NCBI GenBank assembly: GCA_016844745.1
Contig: JAERMQ010000003.1
Location: 1-64,000 of the forward strand
From: Ignavibacteria bacterium
Lineage (GTDB): Bacteria > Bacteroidota > Ignavibacteria > Kapaibacteriales > UBA2268
DNA: 64,000 bases
Direction of reading: 5' to 3'
A model generated the notes under the pieces. It searched no databases, was not told the origin of the DNA, and worked only from the letters and a program-made list of their open reading frames with translations. Position numbers and translations under genes: made by a program. Shown piece after piece: positions 1-7,382 of this stretch. Positions within the stretch are counted from its first letter, which is position 1, and every line of letters begins with the position of its first letter.

Positions 1-68
1 CGGCTGTGTAAACTTTTTTCTTTTTCATTTAACCTCCAAATGATTATTAACAAAATTCTTACCATATT

Positions 69-809
69 TTGTTGTTTTTCATCTGGTGCAAAACAATAAT
101 AATTCTTGGGTCGTTCCCCCATTGTTATGATATTAGTGATATCAACAAAATAAATATTAAGTCAAAGTTAAAGCACGATTCAACCTCTTTTCCAAAAATT
201 TCAATAAATTGGGCTTTAAAAACTTGCAGCGCCGAACCAGAAGCAGAAATTTATAGAATTTTTAATTCGTTGAAAATCAATATTGTTAATAATTCTGAAG
301 TTGTTCCTAAAAGAAATTGTAATGGGAAATCTAAAAGTTATATTTACTCAATCTTTTTTGATAAATTAAATAAAGAACAATCTAAAGATTTCCAATTATT
401 TATTTCAAATAATTTTGGGCATGAATTTAGCCTCACTATTTGGAGTGACAGCCCTGAAATACAAAAAAATTTCAATTTTGATATTAAGCAAAATAATTCA
501 GACTTATTAATAAATTATTTTGGTTCTTTGGAAAAGGGGAAATGGTCATCAATAGGATTACTGATTACAAAAGCAATAGAACAATTTAAAAAAATTAATG
601 AATCTTATGAAAAAAGACTTATAATTGTAGGAAATCTTCCTTTACAAGGCAACAGCAAACAATTATCACAAGATACCTGGAAATCTTTTAAAGATGTTGA
701 AAATTTAAAAGTTTATTTTTACTTACCGACTGGGTTAAGAAAGAATATAACAGATAGTGCAATAATTGGTGGATTGAAATTTTACCAAATAGATTTTTCT
801 GAATTTTAG
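69..809 (+). CDS. Hypothetical protein, probably an exported protein with an N-terminal frameshift
   Basis: I do not recognise a family in this 246-residue product. It is mixed alpha/beta, with two beta-strand-like stretches (TIIILGSFPHC near residue 9 and RLIIVGNLPLQG near 185) that vaguely resemble a Rossmann or von Willebrand-A fold; this is weak. The only in-frame start is a TTG at 69 with no Shine-Dalgarno. A different frame starting at ATG 40 encodes a short signal-like peptide (MIINKILTIFCCFSSGAK) that stops at 97-99. It would read straight into this frame if one A were restored in the A-run at 90-93, so the gene may be frameshifted or carry a sequencing error. It lies 10 bp before a lipoprotein gene, probably in the same transcript. 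Confidence 0.5.
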   Translation: MLFFIWCKTIIILGSFPHCYDISDINKINIKSKLKHDSTSFPKISINWALKTCSAEPEAEIYRIFNSLKINIVNNSEVVPKRNCNGKSKSYIYSIFFDKLNKEQSKDFQLFISNNFGHEFSLTIWSDSPEIQKNFNFDIKQNNSDLLINYFGSLEKGKWSSIGLLITKAIEQFKKINESYEKRLIIVGNLPLQGNSKQLSQDTWKSFKDVENLKVYFYLPTGLRKNITDSAIIGGLKFYQIDFSEF

Positions 810-819
810 GGGGTTTGAT

Positions 820-1509
820 ATGAACAATTATAAAATAATATCATTTGTAATCTTTTCTTTATTATTGTCATCTTGCCGTGTTTTAGATTTTATGGTACAT
901 CCCGGTGATTACCAACGAAGGGATGCTCCAAAGGAAGTTGAAATTAGATATATTAATGAACCTATTATTATAGCAAATAAATCTGGTGAATTGGCATCAG
1001 CAGGAGAAAAACTTCCTGATAAAAAATTTATTATCTCTAAAATAGGGCAATCTTTTTCAATTAATCCTGGGCAAACCGTTGAATATGTTGCTGATAATAT
1101 TGATTTCTCAAAATATACTTTTGATATTGAAACTGATGAAACTACAAAAGAAATAAAAATGATTTTAGTTGACAAGGATTTTTCCAAAGTAACTCTAAAA
1201 AGTAAATGCCATACAATTGAAAGAAGAGGGATTGTTTTAGCTCCAAAAATTGAAGTTGCTGAAGGATTAGATCCTGAACAAATTGTGATTACTCCTTTAT
1301 TTGATGAGAAATGCAACCCGGATGGATATGAAATAAGGTATGGTGCAAGGGAAAGAGGCTGTAGAGAGGAAAGTCAAAAAAACTTTGAAAATTATAAACG
1401 ATGTAGGGACAAAAAACCACTCCCTAATGAATTTGAAAAACATAAATGTCAAGATAGTGAATTGTGTAGAAAATTGGGGCTTCGTCCTTGTTGTACAAAG
1501 CAAAAATAA
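820..1509 (+). CDS. Putative lipoprotein with cysteine-rich C-terminus
   Basis: A 229-residue product with a clear lipoprotein signal: MNNYKIISFVIFSLLLSSC puts the lipobox cysteine at residue 19. The mature part is beta-rich and charged up to about residue 150. The last 60 residues carry several cysteines (CREES, RCRDKK, KCQDSELC, PCCTK), which suggests disulfides in the periplasm or on the surface. A good ribosome-binding site (AGGGGG) lies 6 bp before the ATG and decides the start. It follows the previous gene by 10 bp. I recognise no domain and cannot assign a function. Confidence 0.7.
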   Translation: MNNYKIISFVIFSLLLSSCRVLDFMVHPGDYQRRDAPKEVEIRYINEPIIIANKSGELASAGEKLPDKKFIISKIGQSFSINPGQTVEYVADNIDFSKYTFDIETDETTKEIKMILVDKDFSKVTLKSKCHTIERRGIVLAPKIEVAEGLDPEQIVITPLFDEKCNPDGYEIRYGARERGCREESQKNFENYKRCRDKKPLPNEFEKHKCQDSELCRKLGLRPCCTKQK

Positions 1510-1524
1510 TTTTATTTAAATACC

Positions 1525-1857
1525 ATGATAAACAGTCAACTAAAAATTATATTCATTGTTGCAAGAATAATAGTTGCAATATTGATTGCTTTGGCTTTTC
1601 TAAAATTGCCTTATGGTTATTATACTCTTTTAAAATTTATAACATCCATTGTCCTGGTGTTTGGGTTAATTCTCTACCTGTCATCAAAAAAAATATACTG
1701 GGTTGCAATATTTGGTCTTTTTGCTCTTATTTATAATCCTGTTTTTCCGCTACATCTCGGACGTGATATTTGGGAGATAATAAATATCTTAACAATCGCA
1801 GTTATAATCATAAGTTTCTTTATAAAAATTGAAAATTTCAATGATAAAGAAATTTGA
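1525..1857 (+). CDS. Small integral membrane protein, DUF6804-like
   Basis: This 110-residue product has four predicted hydrophobic segments (about residues 7-25, 33-52, 55-72 and 82-100) and almost no soluble part. The motif LPYGYYTLL and the later YNPVFPLHLGRDIW resemble the small DUF6804 membrane-protein family as I remember it; the function of that family is unknown. It is the third gene of a small plus-strand cluster, 15 bp after the cysteine-rich lipoprotein. A larger overlapping frame at 1488-1736 is less hydrophobic and looks like a shadow. Confidence 0.6.
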   Translation: MINSQLKIIFIVARIIVAILIALAFLKLPYGYYTLLKFITSIVLVFGLILYLSSKKIYWVAIFGLFALIYNPVFPLHLGRDIWEIINILTIAVIIISFFIKIENFNDKEI

Positions 1858-2053
1858 AGAATCCAGAAGCGGCATTGGGGCTGGATACTTCTCTTCGCTA
1901 ATGAATGTCCTAAAAACTTCTTTTTACTTTTTCCTAACGTCAGGAATTCCACTTGACGTTGGTGCCATTCAAAATATAAAATAATATTTCAAAAATGTAT
2001 GGTAAAATATAAAATTTAAAATTTTTTAGTTTACAAAACGTTAAATATCTTAT
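1858..2053 (+). repeat. Intergenic relic of the dispersed GTCATTC-type repeat plus a small palindrome
   Basis: The stretch 1858-1925 resembles a decayed copy of the dispersed element seen at 22441 (GAAGAATCCAG, then GGATACTTCTCTTCGC and AATGTC). A short palindrome with 7-bp arms (AACGTCA and TGACGTT) sits at about 1934-1958. The rest is AT-rich with no convincing gene. Confidence 0.4.
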
Positions 2054-2446
2054 ATGACAATACCCGAACATATTGAACATTGGCTCGATGGCGCTGAATA
2101 TGACTTGAAGGCGGCTGAAAGCTTATTTAATAATGGCTATTATAGCTGGTGTTTATTTATCGGACATTTAGTATTAGAAAAAACTTTAAAAGCCATTTAT
2201 ATACAATCCACAAATAATATCGTTCCGCCAAAAATACATAATCTGCTAAAATTAGCTGAACTTTCAAATCTTGAATTAACACATGAACAAGCTAAATTCT
2301 TTGCAGATGCAAACAGATTTCAAATTGAAGCCCGATATACGGAGTTTAAAATCGAATTATATAAAATCGCAACCGAAGAATTTGCTAAAAATAATTTCAA
2401 TAAAATAAAAGAAAATTACAAATGGCTCAAATCCCAGATAAAATAA
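2054..2446 (+). CDS. HEPN domain protein, partner of a minimal nucleotidyltransferase
   Basis: The 130-residue all-helical product matches the PF05168-type HEPN fold: WLDGAEYDLKAAESLFNNG near the N-terminus, then CLFIGHLVLEKTLKAIY and a C-terminal ARYTEF helix. The HxxLEKxLKA helix is typical. HEPN proteins paired with MNT nucleotidyltransferases are type VII-like toxin-antitoxin pairs in which the HEPN part is usually an RNase toxin and the MNT protein modifies and silences it. The usual RX4-6H signature is not obvious here, so RNase activity is uncertain. The 3' end overlaps the nucleotidyltransferase gene by 25 bp, strong evidence of translational coupling. Confidence 0.85.
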   Translation: MTIPEHIEHWLDGAEYDLKAAESLFNNGYYSWCLFIGHLVLEKTLKAIYIQSTNNIVPPKIHNLLKLAELSNLELTHEQAKFFADANRFQIEARYTEFKIELYKIATEEFAKNNFNKIKENYKWLKSQIK

Positions 2447-2826
2447 CGGAAATAATAAAGAAATTCGTAGCTGAAGCAACGAAAGATAATATAAAAATCT
2501 CCGAAGCAATATTATTTGGGTCGTATGCCAAAGGAACGAATCACGAATTGAGTGATATTGATATTGCTGTCGTTTCAGAAGATTTTGAGGGTGTCAGTTT
2601 TTATGATTGTCAAAAACTTACAGATGCTATGCTCAGAACCAGTATAGACATTGAAACTCATCCCTACCGACCGGAAGAATTTACAATAGATAATCCCTTC
2701 GTTAGAGAGATTTTGGAGTATGGAATTCGAATTGTTTAAAAATACTAAAAACGAGTCAAACATAACTCTTGACTAAAAGGAAAAACCGCTGTAGCAGGGG
2801 ATTCCTGCATTCGCAGGAATGACATT
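2398..2826 (+). repeat. Direct repeat, copy 1 (about 429 bp, carries the MNT gene)
   Basis: This segment begins inside the last codons of the HEPN gene, covers the whole nucleotidyltransferase gene and ends in an ATTCCTGCATTCGCAGGAAT-type repeat. It matches 3437-3865 at a constant offset of 1039 bp with only scattered differences. Similarity stops sharply at 2397/3436. Confidence 0.9.
2422..2739 (+). CDS. MNT-type nucleotidyltransferase (copy 1)
   Basis: This 105-residue protein has the minimal nucleotidyltransferase signature: GSYAKG at residues 33-38, the SDIDIAV metal-binding pair (D45, D47) and a third acidic strand SIDIETH (D76/E78). Such proteins transfer AMP or another nucleotide to a HEPN partner and act as antitoxin. 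It overlaps the HEPN gene by 25 bp. A second, almost identical copy lies at 3461-3778; the two products differ at three residues (K25N, V58I and I89V, approximate numbering). Confidence 0.9.
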   Translation: MAQIPDKITEIIKKFVAEATKDNIKISEAILFGSYAKGTNHELSDIDIAVVSEDFEGVSFYDCQKLTDAMLRTSIDIETHPYRPEEFTIDNPFVREILEYGIRIV

Positions 2827-2918
2827 TAATATATTTTTTACCATCAAACACCTAAATTTACTGAAAAGCAATAATAAAATTTACCATTACTCGTTAATTT
2901 AGAAAAAATGGAGTTCGT

Positions 2919-3143
2919 ATGGTTACATTTGATTTTGCATTAGATACCGTAATGCAACTGCCTCAGGTTGAACGTGAGGAATTAATTGAAATTCTTAAAA
3001 AAAGACAATCACAGGAATGGCGAAAAGATACTGCTGATTATTATCAGGAATTGAAGGAAGTTCTTAAATCCGGAAACATCACTCCTGTTGCCGTTAATGA
3101 CGCATTAATGGAATTGCATAATTATGTAAATTCACCGGATTAA
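2919..3143 (+). CDS. Putative antitoxin of a RelE/YafQ-type toxin-antitoxin pair
   Basis: This acidic, helical 74-residue protein (FALDTVMQLPQVEREELIEI, then two more helices) lies 2 bp upstream of a RelE-superfamily toxin gene. The size, the position immediately before the toxin and the DUF2281-like N-terminal helix pattern all fit an antitoxin. I see no clear DNA-binding motif, so autoregulation is an inference. The pair sits between the two copies of the nucleotidyltransferase repeat. Confidence 0.7.
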   Translation: MVTFDFALDTVMQLPQVEREELIEILKKRQSQEWRKDTADYYQELKEVLKSGNITPVAVNDALMELHNYVNSPD

Positions 3144-3145
3144 TT

Positions 3146-3430
3146 ATGTTTAATGTTGTTATTTCAGAAAGATTTAAAAGGTCTTATAAGAAATTTGTAA
3201 AAAGTTATCCACACTTGCAGGAAAAAATTGATTCTATCATAATAGAGTTATCAAAAGAACCTTTTTCCCAAATAATATCTACACATAAATTAAGCGGAGA
3301 TTTATTTGAACTTTATGCATGCAAATGCGGTTATGATTGCCGCATTATATTTTCAATCGAAAAGATGGATGAACCTCAAGATAATATTATTCTACTTGTA
3401 GATATCGGAACGCACGATGATGTTTATTAA
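3146..3430 (+). CDS. RelE/ParE superfamily toxin, YafQ/RelE-like
   Basis: The 94-residue product has the RelE/ParE layout: an N-terminal beta strand (VVISERFKRSYKKF), two helices, then a beta sheet with HKLSGDLFELYACKCGYDCRIIF and LLVDIGTHDDVY. The final IGTHDDVY matches YafQ/RelE-like ribosome-dependent mRNA interferases, where basic and histidine residues near the C-terminus are functional. It is separated from its antitoxin by 2 bp. RNA cleavage is inferred from the family, not shown here. Confidence 0.8.
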   Translation: MFNVVISERFKRSYKKFVKSYPHLQEKIDSIIIELSKEPFSQIISTHKLSGDLFELYACKCGYDCRIIFSIEKMDEPQDNIILLVDIGTHDDVY

Positions 3431-3436
3431 CAGTTA

Positions 3437-3865
3437 CAATAAAATAAAAGAAAATTACAAATGGCTCAAATCCCAGATAAAATAACGGAAATAATAAAGA
3501 AATTCGTAGCTGAAGCAACGAAAGATAATATAAATATCTCCGAAGCAATATTATTTGGGTCGTATGCCAAAGGAACGAATCACGAATTGAGTGATATTGA
3601 TATTGCTGTCGTTTCAGAAGATTTTGAGGGTATCAGTTTTTATGATTGTCAAAAACTTACAGATGCTATGCTCAGAACCAGTATTGACATTGAAACACAT
3701 CCCTACCGACCGGAAGAATTTACAGTTGATAACCCCTTCGTTAGAGAGATTTTGGAGTATGGAATTCGAATTGTTTGAAAATACTAAAAACGATTCAAAC
3801 TGAACTCCTGACTAAAAGGAAAAACTGCTGTAGCAGGGGATTCCTGCATTCACAGAAATGACATT
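3437..3865 (+). repeat. Direct repeat, copy 2 (about 429 bp)
   Basis: Second copy of 2398-2826. It includes the last codons of the HEPN gene, but no HEPN gene precedes it. It starts 6 bp after the RelE-type toxin stop codon, so the duplication brackets the RelE-type toxin-antitoxin pair. Confidence 0.9.
3461..3778 (+). CDS. MNT-type nucleotidyltransferase (copy 2, without its own HEPN partner)
   Basis: This product is nearly identical to copy 1 at 2422-2739: 105 residues with the GSYAKG, SDIDIAV and SIDIETH catalytic motifs all intact. Many of the nucleotide differences are synonymous, so the copy has probably stayed functional since duplication. Only about 24 bp of the upstream HEPN gene were copied, so it has no partner of its own; it may act on the HEPN encoded at 2054 or be an orphan antitoxin. 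Confidence 0.85.
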   Translation: MAQIPDKITEIIKKFVAEATKDNINISEAILFGSYAKGTNHELSDIDIAVVSEDFEGISFYDCQKLTDAMLRTSIDIETHPYRPEEFTVDNPFVREILEYGIRIV

Positions 3866-3905
3866 CACAGATTGGGATTCCTGCATTCGCAGGAATGACA
3901 TTCTT
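3866..3905 (+). repeat. Extra copy of the ATTCCTGCATTCGCAGGAAT-type dispersed repeat
   Basis: The short palindromic core (ATTCCTGCATTCGCAGGAAT followed by GACATT) appears again directly behind the end of repeat copy 2. The same core occurs at about 2806, 6612, 7388, 12872, 13142 and, diverged, 46885. It is non-coding, and its mobility is unknown. Confidence 0.6.
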
Positions 3906-3920
3906 TTATAAAATGATTAA

Positions 3921-4080
3921 TTTAAAACCTTATTTATCAACCATTAACCTCAGTAGAACATTGAATGCAACAACCAACCAACCTAATTACCTTATTTTAT
4001 ATTGAACTGGGAAAAATAAGGTTAAAGGAGCGATAATTACTTTTTTCTACTGAGGTTTATGGTTTGAATAAGGTTTAAAA
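3921..4080 (+). repeat. MITE-like element with about 34-bp imperfect terminal inverted repeats
   Basis: The left end (AAACCTTATTTATCAACCAT, then TAACCTCAGTAGAA) pairs with the right end (TTCTACTGAGGTTTATGG, then TTTGAATAAGGTTT). An inner inverted repeat (ATTACCTTATTTT with AAAAATAAGGTTAA) sits inside. No gene fits within the roughly 160 bp. I could not identify a target-site duplication with certainty. Confidence 0.5.
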
Positions 4081-4167
4081 TATAATGAAAGTTCATTGCT
4101 GGAAGGTTTTTGTATTGAATAAAAGAACAAATTAATAAAATATTCAATAGTTAATCAAAATTGGAAT

Positions 4168-4250
4168 CAGGAGAAACCCCCTAACCCCCTTTGAAAAAGG
4201 GGGAATAATCAATTCCCCCTTTTTCAAAGGGGGTTAGGGGGTTTCTCCTG
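4168..4250 (+). repeat. REP-like C/G-rich hairpin (39-bp perfect arms, 5-nt loop)
   Basis: Left arm 4168-4206 and right arm 4212-4250 are exact reverse complements around the loop AATCA. The core CCCCCTAACCCCCTTTGAAA belongs to a family repeated at 10680, 36967, 57873 and 59468. There is no T-run on either side. It lies 6 bp from the 3' end of the lipoprotein gene on the other strand, so it may stabilise that transcript's 3' end. Confidence 0.85.
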
Positions 4251-4255
4251 TAATT

Positions 4256-4972
4256 CTACTTATAAAATTCCTTATTGGCTAATAAATTCCTTACCGATGA
4301 CAAAAAATCCGACAGGATTTGATTTGTATTTGCATCCTTAGAATCATCGTCTTCGTAATTCAATAAGACATATTTCTTAAAACTGCGCTCAGAGCCGTTG
4401 AATGTGCCATATAAAAATCCATTCCGGACATCTATGAAGAATCCATCCATGTTGGAGGTTAATTCATAATCCTGTCCCGGAACGAATAGCATTGTAACAA
4501 CAAAAATATATGTCCAGGTGAAATAGTTCGATTTTAATTTTGAGATATGTGTCGTGCCGCAATATATCAGCAAATCCGCTTTTCCCTGCGCGGCCAAATA
4601 ACGAAGTTGCTTTAAATTTGTCGTTACCGGCTGTGAATAAGTGTCATACCAACGGGACAAGCGTTTAGTATAATATGAATCTCCTTCGACTAAACCCGGT
4701 GATATTTCAAAAACATTGGCTACCCCGGGTATTTTTCTTATTGAGTCAGCCAAACCCTGAATAGAGGTTCCTGCCGTGTATAATGCGATATTAATCGGCA
4801 TGGGAAGTTGAGGTTTTGTTTCGAATGCTTTTTTGATTTCATCGTCATTTACCTTGAAGGAGGTATCCGGACGAATCATCGAGACGGGAGTAATATAATG
4901 AGTTCTGGAGCAGGATATTATAATAAAACAGACAACAAACAATTTTAGGATGAATTCGAATTTTATTACCAT
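4256..4972 (-). CDS. Putative periplasmic lipoprotein
   Basis: A 238-residue product with a lipoprotein signal (KLFVVCFIIISC, cysteine near residue 21). The mature part is alpha/beta: a strand-rich PINIALYTAGTS, then helices, KADLLIYCGTTHIS, and a late segment DGFFIDVRNGFLYGTF. The pattern of testing a derived quantity (ADLLIYCG) followed by DVRNGxLYG loosely recalls exported lipoproteins of the rhombotarget type, but I would not assign it. It is transcribed alone from a sigma-70-like promoter just upstream, with an AT-rich leader of only a few bases. Confidence 0.7.
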   Translation of the reverse strand: MVIKFEFILKLFVVCFIIISCSRTHYITPVSMIRPDTSFKVNDDEIKKAFETKPQLPMPINIALYTAGTSIQGLADSIRKIPGVANVFEISPGLVEGDSYYTKRLSRWYDTYSQPVTTNLKQLRYLAAQGKADLLIYCGTTHISKLKSNYFTWTYIFVVTMLFVPGQDYELTSNMDGFFIDVRNGFLYGTFNGSERSFKKYVLLNYEDDDSKDANTNQILSDFLSSVRNLLANKEFYK

Positions 4973-4986
4973 ATAAGCTCCGTACT

Positions 4987-5015
4987 ATTATACTAACGTT
5001 TAAATTAATTCACAA
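4987..5015 (-). promoter_or_regulatory. Candidate sigma-70-type promoter for the lipoprotein gene at 4256-4972
   Basis: On the minus strand TTGTGA (5015-5010) is followed after exactly 17 bp by TATAAT (4992-4987). The -10 box is a perfect consensus match. The predicted start would lie 8 or so bases before the ATG, giving a very short leader. Confidence 0.45.
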
Positions 5016-5127
5016 AAATAATAATTTTTACAGGATTTATTTTGATTATTCTTAATTATTTAATTTCAAATAAACTTGATGTTCTATCGTATATTGTGTT
5101 GTAATATTTATTTTCAGGAAAAAAATC

Positions 5128-5529
5128 ATGCATGAAAATCCTAATAAAGAAGCAATGAGTTACATCGGGGAGTCAAGAAAAAACCTGCAACTTGCCGGTA
5201 ATGACGGAATATTTTACAACGATGAGATGTACGTTAAAACAGCCTGTGGTATTGCATATACAGGATTATTAAAAGCAATGGATTTTTACTTCGATATTAA
5301 AGGAACGCCCAAAAGAAGGGGTAGAAAGTCCATTGAATACTACCAAACAGTTTTGAAAGATATGGATAAAACCCTTTTGAAACACCTCAATTGCGCATAT
5401 AGAATATTATACCTTAATGGCTATTATGAAGGTGAAACTAAAATTAAAGCCATTGAAGTAGGATTAGATAGTGCTATTTCAATAATATCTAAATTGAAAC
5501 CATATTCAAAAAACGGTTTTAAAATTTAA
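5128..5529 (+). CDS. DUF5618 family protein (HEPN-like helical protein)
   Basis: The 133-residue all-alpha product matches DUF5618 as I remember it from Bacteroidetes: an N-terminal YIGESRKNLQLAG helix, DEMYVKTACGIAYTGLLKAMDFY, then the RRGRKSIEYYQTVL signature, a long helix with LNCAYRILYLNGYYEG and a C-terminal helix. The arrangement resembles HEPN/MazG-type four-helix proteins that often accompany nucleotidyltransferases or toxin-antitoxin genes; its role is unknown. It ends 9 bp before the agmatinase ATG, so the two are probably co-transcribed. Confidence 0.75.
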   Translation: MHENPNKEAMSYIGESRKNLQLAGNDGIFYNDEMYVKTACGIAYTGLLKAMDFYFDIKGTPKRRGRKSIEYYQTVLKDMDKTLLKHLNCAYRILYLNGYYEGETKIKAIEVGLDSAISIISKLKPYSKNGFKI

Positions 5530-5538
5530 TGGGATTAT

Positions 5539-6432
5539 ATGCAAATACTTGACAGCACATCTAACTTTCTTGCAATAGATAAAAAATATAAATACGAAGA
5601 ATCAAAAATTGCAATTCTTCCCGCTCCATATGAATTCAGTACCAGCTATGGCAAAGGCGCTGACAAGGGTCCCGAAGAAATTCTCAATGCCAGCGCTTAC
5701 GTAGAATTTTATGATGATGAATTCGATTCTGAAATATGCTTTGATAAAGGAATAACGACTATTGCACCTATTGAATTTGGCGAGCGCTCTGGCAAGGAAG
5801 CTTTGGATTTAATCAAAACAAATGTTGAGACTTTACTCAAAGATGATAAATTTGTTATTACAATAGGAGGGGAGCATACCATTTCGATTGCACCAATTGA
5901 AGCGCATTTCGCGAAGTATCACGATATGTCGGTTTTGCATTTCGACGCTCATTCCGATTTAAGGCAGGAATACGAGGATTCGCCATATTCACATGCCTGT
6001 TTTATGGCAAGAGTAGCGGAGTTTTTCCCAACCTCGCGAATCACTCAGGTCGGCATTAGAGCGCAATGCAAAGAGGAAGCGGAATTCATCCGCAGCAGCG
6101 GCATTTCAACATTTTATGCTTCGGCTATCAGGCGCGGATTGCACGGAGAGGACTGGCAGAAGGCAGTCGCAAGCACCTTGGGAGAAAAAATATATGTAAC
6201 ATTTGATGTTGATTATTTCGACCCATCAATTATGCCTGCCACCGGAACGCCAGAGCCGGACGGCTTTCAATACCATGAAACATTGGAAATCTTCAGGGAA
6301 ATACTAAAACTCGGCAAAAAAATAATTGGTCTCGATGTTGTGGAATTAGCGCCAATGGATGGGCTGCATCATCCGAACCTGACAACAGCTCGGTTGATTT
6401 ATAAAATATTGAATTTTGCTTTTAATAAATAG
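5539..6432 (+). CDS. speB: Agmatinase (ureohydrolase family)
   Basis: A 297-residue ureohydrolase that probably hydrolyses agmatine to putrescine and urea in the cytoplasm (polyamine synthesis). All binuclear manganese motifs are present: GGEHT (H113), FDAHSD (D136, H138, D140) and FDVDYFDPS (D223, D225), with the substrate-side SHACFMAR and the MPATGTPEPDG loop. Length and motifs favour agmatinase over arginase, which usually has a different GxxD loop. It lies directly behind the DUF5618 gene; no arginine decarboxylase is in the window. Confidence 0.93.
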   Translation: MQILDSTSNFLAIDKKYKYEESKIAILPAPYEFSTSYGKGADKGPEEILNASAYVEFYDDEFDSEICFDKGITTIAPIEFGERSGKEALDLIKTNVETLLKDDKFVITIGGEHTISIAPIEAHFAKYHDMSVLHFDAHSDLRQEYEDSPYSHACFMARVAEFFPTSRITQVGIRAQCKEEAEFIRSSGISTFYASAIRRGLHGEDWQKAVASTLGEKIYVTFDVDYFDPSIMPATGTPEPDGFQYHETLEIFREILKLGKKIIGLDVVELAPMDGLHHPNLTTARLIYKILNFAFNK

Positions 6433-6719
6433 AATGTCTTTCCTGCGGATGCAGGCTGTGTGAAAATTAATAGAAAAAATTGAAACATACAGAATGAATA
6501 ACCTCACTCTAAGAAGCTGTCTCAAAAGTCAAAAAATCGGAAGAATGTTATTCTGAATGACATTCTTTTTTTAATTTTGTAATGGTATTAAGGTAAAAAC
6601 CGCACTGGATGGGGTTTCCTGTATTCGCTGGAATGACATTTTGTGATTTCGAAAACCTTATTTCAAATATTAACTTCTTAAATTCGTTATAAATTTGTTA
6701 TTATTTTGAATGAAAAGAA
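6433..6719 (+). repeat. Intergenic repeats between speB and the DUF4160 gene
   Basis: Contains a truncated copy of the GTCTCAAAAGTCAAAAA MITE-like element (about 6510-6580) and a degenerate GCATTCGCAGGAATGACATT-type core (about 6612-6641). Upstream of the next gene, TAAATTTG at 6690-6697 matches the Bacteroidota -7 consensus TAnnTTTG, but no good -33 TTTG lies at the expected distance, so it is only a weak promoter candidate. Confidence 0.5.
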
Positions 6720-7025
6720 ATGCCAAAATTATACGAATATCTTGGAATAATTATTTTCTTTTGGTCGGATGAACACGAACCGATACATGTTCATGGCCGT
6801 TATCAAGGTTCAGAAATAAAAGCTGAAATAATTGTTGAGGAAGGAAATATAAATGAAATCCTAATCAAAAATGTCTCTGTAAAAAAAAGGTTTGATGAGA
6901 AAAAAAGAAAAGATTTCGAAGAGTTTGTTCGTCATTTTGCCAAACAAATTGTAGAAAAATGGGTTGATTATTTTATTTGGAAAAAAGACATTGAATCTGT
7001 TATAATAACAAGGAAAGTCAAATGA
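6720..7025 (+). CDS. DUF4160 family protein
   Basis: The 101-residue protein shows the DUF4160 hallmark: an N-terminal MPKLYEYLGIIIFFWSDEHE followed by PIHVHGRY. This family is commonly encoded next to DUF2442 genes and has been proposed to form a toxin-antitoxin-like pair, although the biochemical activity is not settled. The stop codon overlaps the ATG of the DUF2442 gene (ATGA at 7022-7025), showing translational coupling. The last 40 residues are basic and aromatic (KRKDFEEFVRHFAKQIVEKW). Confidence 0.85.
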   Translation: MPKLYEYLGIIIFFWSDEHEPIHVHGRYQGSEIKAEIIVEEGNINEILIKNVSVKKRFDEKKRKDFEEFVRHFAKQIVEKWVDYFIWKKDIESVIITRKVK

Positions 7026-7333
7026 AATCAGTAAAAATAATTAGTGCTGTTTACCTTGAGGATTACAAGATTTTGCTACTATTTAACGATAATAAATCAT
7101 TGACAATTGATTTTCAGGAATTGTTGCAAACTTCCCCATTCGGCAATGAAAAAAAGTATCTTCAAAAGGAACTATTTCAACAATTTAAAATTGAACTTGG
7201 TGATTTAATTTGGAACGATTATGATATGTGCTTCCAGGCAAAGAATTTATATCAAGGGATTTTGAGAAAAAGAACATTTCTTAAATCAAGCAGACCGAAC
7301 AGAAAAACTTCAAAAATAATACAGAACGAATGA
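7022..7333 (+). CDS. DUF2442 family protein
   Basis: This 103-residue protein fits DUF2442: an N-terminal strand pair (IISAVYLEDYKILLLFNDNK) and a later QFKIELGDLIWNDYDMCFQA followed by the NLYQGIL segment. Family members are small beta proteins found with DUF4160. It overlaps the DUF4160 gene by 4 bp. The C-terminus is basic (SSRPNRKTSK), which could bind nucleic acid or a partner; that is inference. It stops 127 bp before the convergent PD40 gene. Confidence 0.85.
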   Translation: MKSVKIISAVYLEDYKILLLFNDNKSLTIDFQELLQTSPFGNEKKYLQKELFQQFKIELGDLIWNDYDMCFQAKNLYQGILRKRTFLKSSRPNRKTSKIIQNE

Positions 7334-7382
7334 TTTTCCTTTGTGTCAAGAGGTACTTTAACTCAATGTAATGCCGCTTTAG

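Noticed and set aside
2919-3430. Insertion sequence between the two nucleotidyltransferase copies
   Set aside because: The intervening genes are an antitoxin and a RelE-type toxin, with no transposase and no inverted ends.
4168-4250. Rho-independent terminators at the C/G-rich hairpins
   Set aside because: The arms are very long but there is no T-run at either side, and the copies occur in several contexts, so a repeat family explains them better.
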